The translations under genes and the position numbers were made by a program. The notes under the pieces are model-generated. The model saw only the letters and a list, made by a program, of their open reading frames with translations, did not search any database and was not told the origin of the DNA. A stretch of DNA of 49,958 nucleotides, taken from contig CAZYMF010000010.1 of the NCBI GenBank assembly GCA_964648215.1, forward strand, positions 1-49,958, read 5' to 3'. Below are positions 47,363 through 49,958 of the stretch, piece after piece (the stretch's first letter is position 1; every line of letters begins with the position of its first letter). The stretch comes from CAZYMF01 sp964648215 (lineage in GTDB: Bacteria; Desulfobacterota; Binatia; HRBIN30; JACQVA1).

Positions 47363-48802
47363 TCAGAACTCGAGTTGCGCGCGACCGAGCACGGCGTTGT
47401 TCGAGTGCTTGTCGGGGTTGGGCGACAGGCCGGTGCCCGGCTGCGCGAAGTTGCCGTAGAGGTAGTTCAGCGAGAAGCGCAGGAACTCGTTGGGATACCA
47501 GTTTACGCCGGCCTCGACGGCATCGTAGCGATTGTCGGTCGGCGTGTCGCCCGGCGCGTCGGCACCGTGGCGCAGCTTGAAGTACTGGTAGCGCAGGGCG
47601 GCTTCCCAGGCGCCCCAGCCCGGGTCGTGGAGATCCCAGAGCGGATGGGCCGGGTGGATCCGGCCGTTGAACGGCTTGCTCTCGCCGGTGATCATCCAGC
47701 TCCCGCCGACGTAGGCGCCGTCGGTGTCGAGCTCGGGCAGGTCGCCGCCGTCGGCGCCGAGACCGTCGCGCGCCTCCTGCGTGTTGATGTACTCGCTGCT
47801 GAGAGCATAGGGGCCGTAGATCCAGGCGACGTGGGTGCCGACGCGCAGGCGGTCGCCGTGGCGGGGAACGGCGGGGAAGAAGGTGAAGCCGGTCTCGGTC
47901 ACCCCGCTGATGCTGTTGCTCTTCGGCACCGTCGAGCCGTCGGCCTGCGTCGTGGTCTCGCGCGCCTCCCGGCCCCAGGTGACGGCGCCGCCGAAGTCGA
48001 GGCCGCGGAGGAGATCGGGGCCGCCGTCGGCGAACGGCGCCGCCACCAGGCGGGCGACGACGTCCTTGTCGCCGTTGTCGTCGCTGCGGTTCTGCCCGGT
48101 GCCGTTCATCAGCGCGAGCTGGTAGCTGAGCGCGTGGCCGGCGAGACGGCCATACGCCATCACGCCGACGTCGCGCGACGGGTGGACGGTGCTGTTGACG
48201 ACGGCGGCGCGCTCGACGAAGTCGATGTAGCGCTTGGAGATCAGCTCCTCGTAGCTGAACGGAACCTTGAACTGCCCGAGCTGCAGGTTGAACGCGGGGA
48301 GCGGCCGGGCGGCGATGTAGGCGTCGCGCAAGCCGGAGCTCGAAGTGAAGTCGTTCTCGAGTCGCGCCACGAAGTACTTGTAGACGGTGGCTTCGAAGCC
48401 GAGGCGAGCGCGATCGATGGTCTGCGTGTCGGTCTGCGTGGTGCCGGGCTCGAAGAAGAGGAAGTTGCTGGCGACGCGGCCGTTGAAGCGCAGGGTGAAG
48501 TTGCCGTCTTCGGTGCGCAGGAAGAACCCATCTCTATAGCCGATCTGGGGCGGGGCGGGCGGTTTTGCGGCGGCCGGCGCGGCGAGGACGAGGGCCAGGA
48601 AGGAGGCGAGCAGGCAGGCGAGCGCCGCGGTGCGTGAGAGCGGAGGCCACTCAGCCGGAGACGGAGATGAGCTCTCCCGTGTGCGCCGACTGGTACCCCG
48701 GTAGCTCGGCCAGCGTCCGCCGGAAAGAATGCGAGCGAACCGCCTCGAGCAGAGCCTGAAGGCGCGGATCGTCCTCCATTTCCTCGCGGTAACACAGGTC
48801 AT
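47363..48802 (-). CDS. Phosphate/oxyanion-selective porin, OprO/OprP family
   Basis: Outer-membrane barrel of about 420 mature residues. The signal region is ACLLASFLALVLAAPAAA; the barrel begins DGFFLRTEDGNFTLRFNGRV, with RARLGFEATVYKYFVARLEN, LQLGQFKVPFSYEELIS and DVGVMAYGRLAGHALSYQLA, and ends at a final strand NAVLGRAQLEF with terminal Phe, the BAM signal. OprP-type porins take up oxyanions. Here it sits ahead of modABC and may admit molybdate, an inference. Start problem: the only in-frame ATG is 48802, giving 56 residues before the signal peptide and a 152-base overlap with the regulator; no GTG or TTG lies between, so a CTG start near 48640 or a sequence error is possible. Confidence 0.8.
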   Translation of the reverse strand: MTCVTARKWRTIRAFRLCSRRFARILSGGRWPSYRGTSRRTRESSSPSPAEWPPLSRTAALACLLASFLALVLAAPAAAKPPAPPQIGYRDGFFLRTEDGNFTLRFNGRVASNFLFFEPGTTQTDTQTIDRARLGFEATVYKYFVARLENDFTSSSGLRDAYIAARPLPAFNLQLGQFKVPFSYEELISKRYIDFVERAAVVNSTVHPSRDVGVMAYGRLAGHALSYQLALMNGTGQNRSDDNGDKDVVARLVAAPFADGGPDLLRGLDFGGAVTWGREARETTTQADGSTVPKSNSISGVTETGFTFFPAVPRHGDRLRVGTHVAWIYGPYALSSEYINTQEARDGLGADGGDLPELDTDGAYVGGSWMITGESKPFNGRIHPAHPLWDLHDPGWGAWEAALRYQYFKLRHGADAPGDTPTDNRYDAVEAGVNWYPNEFLRFSLNYLYGNFAQPGTGLSPNPDKHSNNAVLGRAQLEF

Positions 48803-49733
48803 AGTCCTCCTCGCGTGCGATCAAGAAATCCAAGCCGGCTTCGAGGGCGGAGAGGCGCACGCAAATTCCCGCTTGCGCCCATCCGGTGCGGATCGTCTCG
48901 ACGACGCCGGCGTGGTCCGCGGCAACGTGGTGGTAGCCCGCCGGCAGCGGATGGCGGCCCTCCAGGATCCAGTCGAGGCAGCGACGCGCCCCCGAACCCT
49001 CGACGCGGCCGACCCAACGCAGGTGGGCGGCCACCGCTCGTTCGATGGAGTCGATGCCCAGGCCAGGGGCCAGCGCCAGCCCCTCCTGCCAACGCGTCAG
49101 GCGCAGCAGCTTGTAGCCGCGGCCGAGGAGTTCTCGCACCGCCTGTCGGTTGCCGCGTGGCGTGCCCGGGTCCTGCAGATGAATGCCGGCGACGTGCACG
49201 AGGTTTTGTCGCAGCAGCTCGAGGCTCTGCCGGCTCGGACGGGTCAGCGGAAGCAGGCGAACCGAGGAAACGCGCGCGAGCTCGGCGGCGATCAAGCCCA
49301 CGGCCGGGTCGCAGCCGGCGAGCACCAGCGTTCGCTGCGGATCGGCCGCGGGGTGCATCGCCAGCCTTTCCCCGTCGCGGATGCCGTCCGCCGGCAGCAA
49401 CCCAAGGGAGGTTCGCTCGACCGGATAGAGGATCGAGTCCGGCCCCACCCTGGCGCTCCAGAAGCGAGCCGGCTCGGCTGCGGGTGTCCACGCCCAACGC
49501 GGTGTGTCGCGCCGCCGGCCGCCCTCGAGGCGGAACAGATCCTCGACGCGGCAGTCGAACGCTTCGGCCAGCGCCAGGGCCGCCGCCGTGGACGGAACCA
49601 CGCGGGCGGTCTCGATGGCGCTGATGGCCGTGCGCGACAGCCCCGCCCGTCGCGCCAGCTCGTCCTGCGACCAGCCGCGGCCGAGGCGCTGTTGCTGCAG
49701 GCGGTGCTGGAAGGTGCGTTCCGACACGATCAT
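48651..49733 (-). CDS. XRE-type regulator with periplasmic-binding-protein-like sensor domain (ModE substitute)
   Basis: 360 residues. The N-terminal HTH_3 domain reads LGRGWSQDELARRAGLSRTA with ISAIETARVVPSTAAALALA. The C-terminal 240 residues resemble the PBP-like (PF12727) domain: LVLAGCDPAVGLIAAELARV, LVHVAGIHLQDPGTPRGNRQ, AVAAHLRWVGRVEG and GYHHVAADHAGVVETIRTGW. Proteins of this layout sense molybdate or similar ligands. Being first in a run with porin and modABC, it probably controls them. Start choice: ATG 49733 follows a palindrome; ATG 49754 and TTG 49763 are alternatives but lie inside the predicted promoter. Confidence 0.85.
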   Translation of the reverse strand: MIVSERTFQHRLQQQRLGRGWSQDELARRAGLSRTAISAIETARVVPSTAAALALAEAFDCRVEDLFRLEGGRRRDTPRWAWTPAAEPARFWSARVGPDSILYPVERTSLGLLPADGIRDGERLAMHPAADPQRTLVLAGCDPAVGLIAAELARVSSVRLLPLTRPSRQSLELLRQNLVHVAGIHLQDPGTPRGNRQAVRELLGRGYKLLRLTRWQEGLALAPGLGIDSIERAVAAHLRWVGRVEGSGARRCLDWILEGRHPLPAGYHHVAADHAGVVETIRTGWAQAGICVRLSALEAGLDFLIAREEDYDLCYREEMEDDPRLQALLEAVRSHSFRRTLAELPGYQSAHTGELISVSG

Positions 49734-49763
49734 GTCATAGTATGACTGGATCATGGCGGTCAA
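49734..49763 (-). promoter_or_regulatory. Promoter and palindromic operator of the molybdate operon
   Basis: On the minus strand TTGACC (49758-49763) is the -35 and TACTAT (after 15 bases) or TATGAC (after 18) the -10. The perfect palindrome GTCATA-G-TATGAC (49734-49746, as read on the plus strand) covers the -10 and touches the ATG at 49733. This is a good place for a repressor, perhaps the regulator itself. A transcript starting here would be leaderless or nearly so. Confidence 0.55.
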
Positions 49764-49784
49764 TGGCGCGGGGATTCTCCGTGT

Positions 49785-49805
49785 AGCCGCAGGCTTCAGC
49801 CTGCG
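49785..49805. repeat. REP-like hairpin (AGCCGCAGGCTTCAGCCTGCG)
   Basis: CGCAGGC (49788-49794) and GCCTGCG (49799-49805) form a perfect 7-bp stem with a TTCA loop, in the short gap between the molybdate operon and the gene at the right edge. The sequence looks like a dispersed repeat and may end transcription of the edge gene. No T-tract follows. Confidence 0.5.
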
Positions 49806-49895
49806 CTTGCCGCGCGAAGAAATCGCCGCGCCCCCCGGAGAGGGTGAAGGTCAACGGAACAGGGGCGGCCCGCGGTCCTTGCCCCCTGCAGGAGG

Positions 49896-49958
49896 CTACT
49901 TCCCCTGCCAGACCGGCCGCCGCTTGGCGACGAAGGCGCGTTGCGCCTCGCGGGCGTC
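49896..49958 (-). CDS. Enoyl-CoA hydratase/isomerase family protein, C-terminal end
   Basis: Only the last 20 residues are in the window. They read DAREAQRAFVAKRRPVWQGK before the stop, the standard C-terminal helix of crotonases (E/D-A-R-E-G-x-x-A-F-x-x-K-R-x-P-x-W-x-G). The frame is open to the right edge. Such enzymes hydrate enoyl-CoA in fatty-acid oxidation or related pathways; the exact member cannot be told from this piece. It lies upstream of the molybdate operon on the same strand. Confidence 0.8.
   Translation of the reverse strand, partial: DAREAQRAFVAKRRPVWQGK

Overview
The window is high-GC bacterial chromosome (I did not compute the GC value). Genes are dense, often overlap start-to-stop, and sit in long same-strand runs. 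Outer-membrane genes (Mla lipid transport, an OprO/P-type porin) indicate a Gram-negative, diderm cell. Very long Pro/Thr linkers in surface proteins, a C-terminal dockerin-like CVGDC module, an LLM-class (possibly F420-dependent) oxidoreductase, a CrtI-type desaturase and several palindromic repeat families recall the deltaproteobacteria-related group Candidatus Binatota (Desulfobacterota_B). That assignment is from memory of such genomes and was not tested. One run of 100 Ns (22442-22541) shows this is a draft or metagenome assembly.

Layout. 1-5.9 kb: the start of a membrane pyrophosphatase (hppA), a small alanine-zipper lipoprotein, two zinc alcohol dehydrogenases separated by a palindromic repeat, tatA, an acyl-ACP-thioesterase-like protein and an EVE-domain protein. 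5.96-13.9 kb (+): a tightly coupled operon with a glycoside hydrolase/GT2 fusion, an ABC exporter and three tandem paralogous glycosyltransferase-like proteins. This is the most distinctive locus in the window. 14-18.3 kb (-): mlaE-mlaF-mlaD preceded in the same run by two unrecognised secreted proteins, one made of about 20 short aromatic-proline repeats. 18.7-21.7 kb (+): a GH39-like lipoprotein, a LysE/RhtB exporter, a GFA-domain protein and a small unknown protein. 21.7-27.4 kb (-): a 1,900-residue glycine-rich surface protein.

27.5-30.1 kb (-): acetolactate synthase ilvB-ilvN, preceded by a promoter, a 37-codon leader peptide containing a Val/Leu run, and a GNRA-loop terminator. Together these make a convincing classical attenuator. 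30.2-36 kb (-): a six-gene surface-sugar cluster (GNAT, LegB-like dehydratase, nucleotidyltransferase, two glycosyltransferases, NeuD-like acyltransferase). 36-42.5 kb: a DUF3237 protein, a CrtI-like flavoprotein, an LLM oxidoreductase and a 984-residue secreted repeat protein. 42.5-44.5 kb (+): a TetR regulator and a HlyD-type fusion protein, apparently an efflux operon that stops at a 210-bp inverted-repeat element. 44.6-49.7 kb (-): an XRE/PBP-like regulator, OprO/P porin, modA, modB and modC, read as a molybdate (oxyanion) uptake operon running from outer to inner membrane. The right edge holds the C-terminus of an enoyl-CoA hydratase.

No rRNA, tRNA, CRISPR array, integrase or transposase gene was seen. 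The mobile-looking elements are all small non-coding palindromes.
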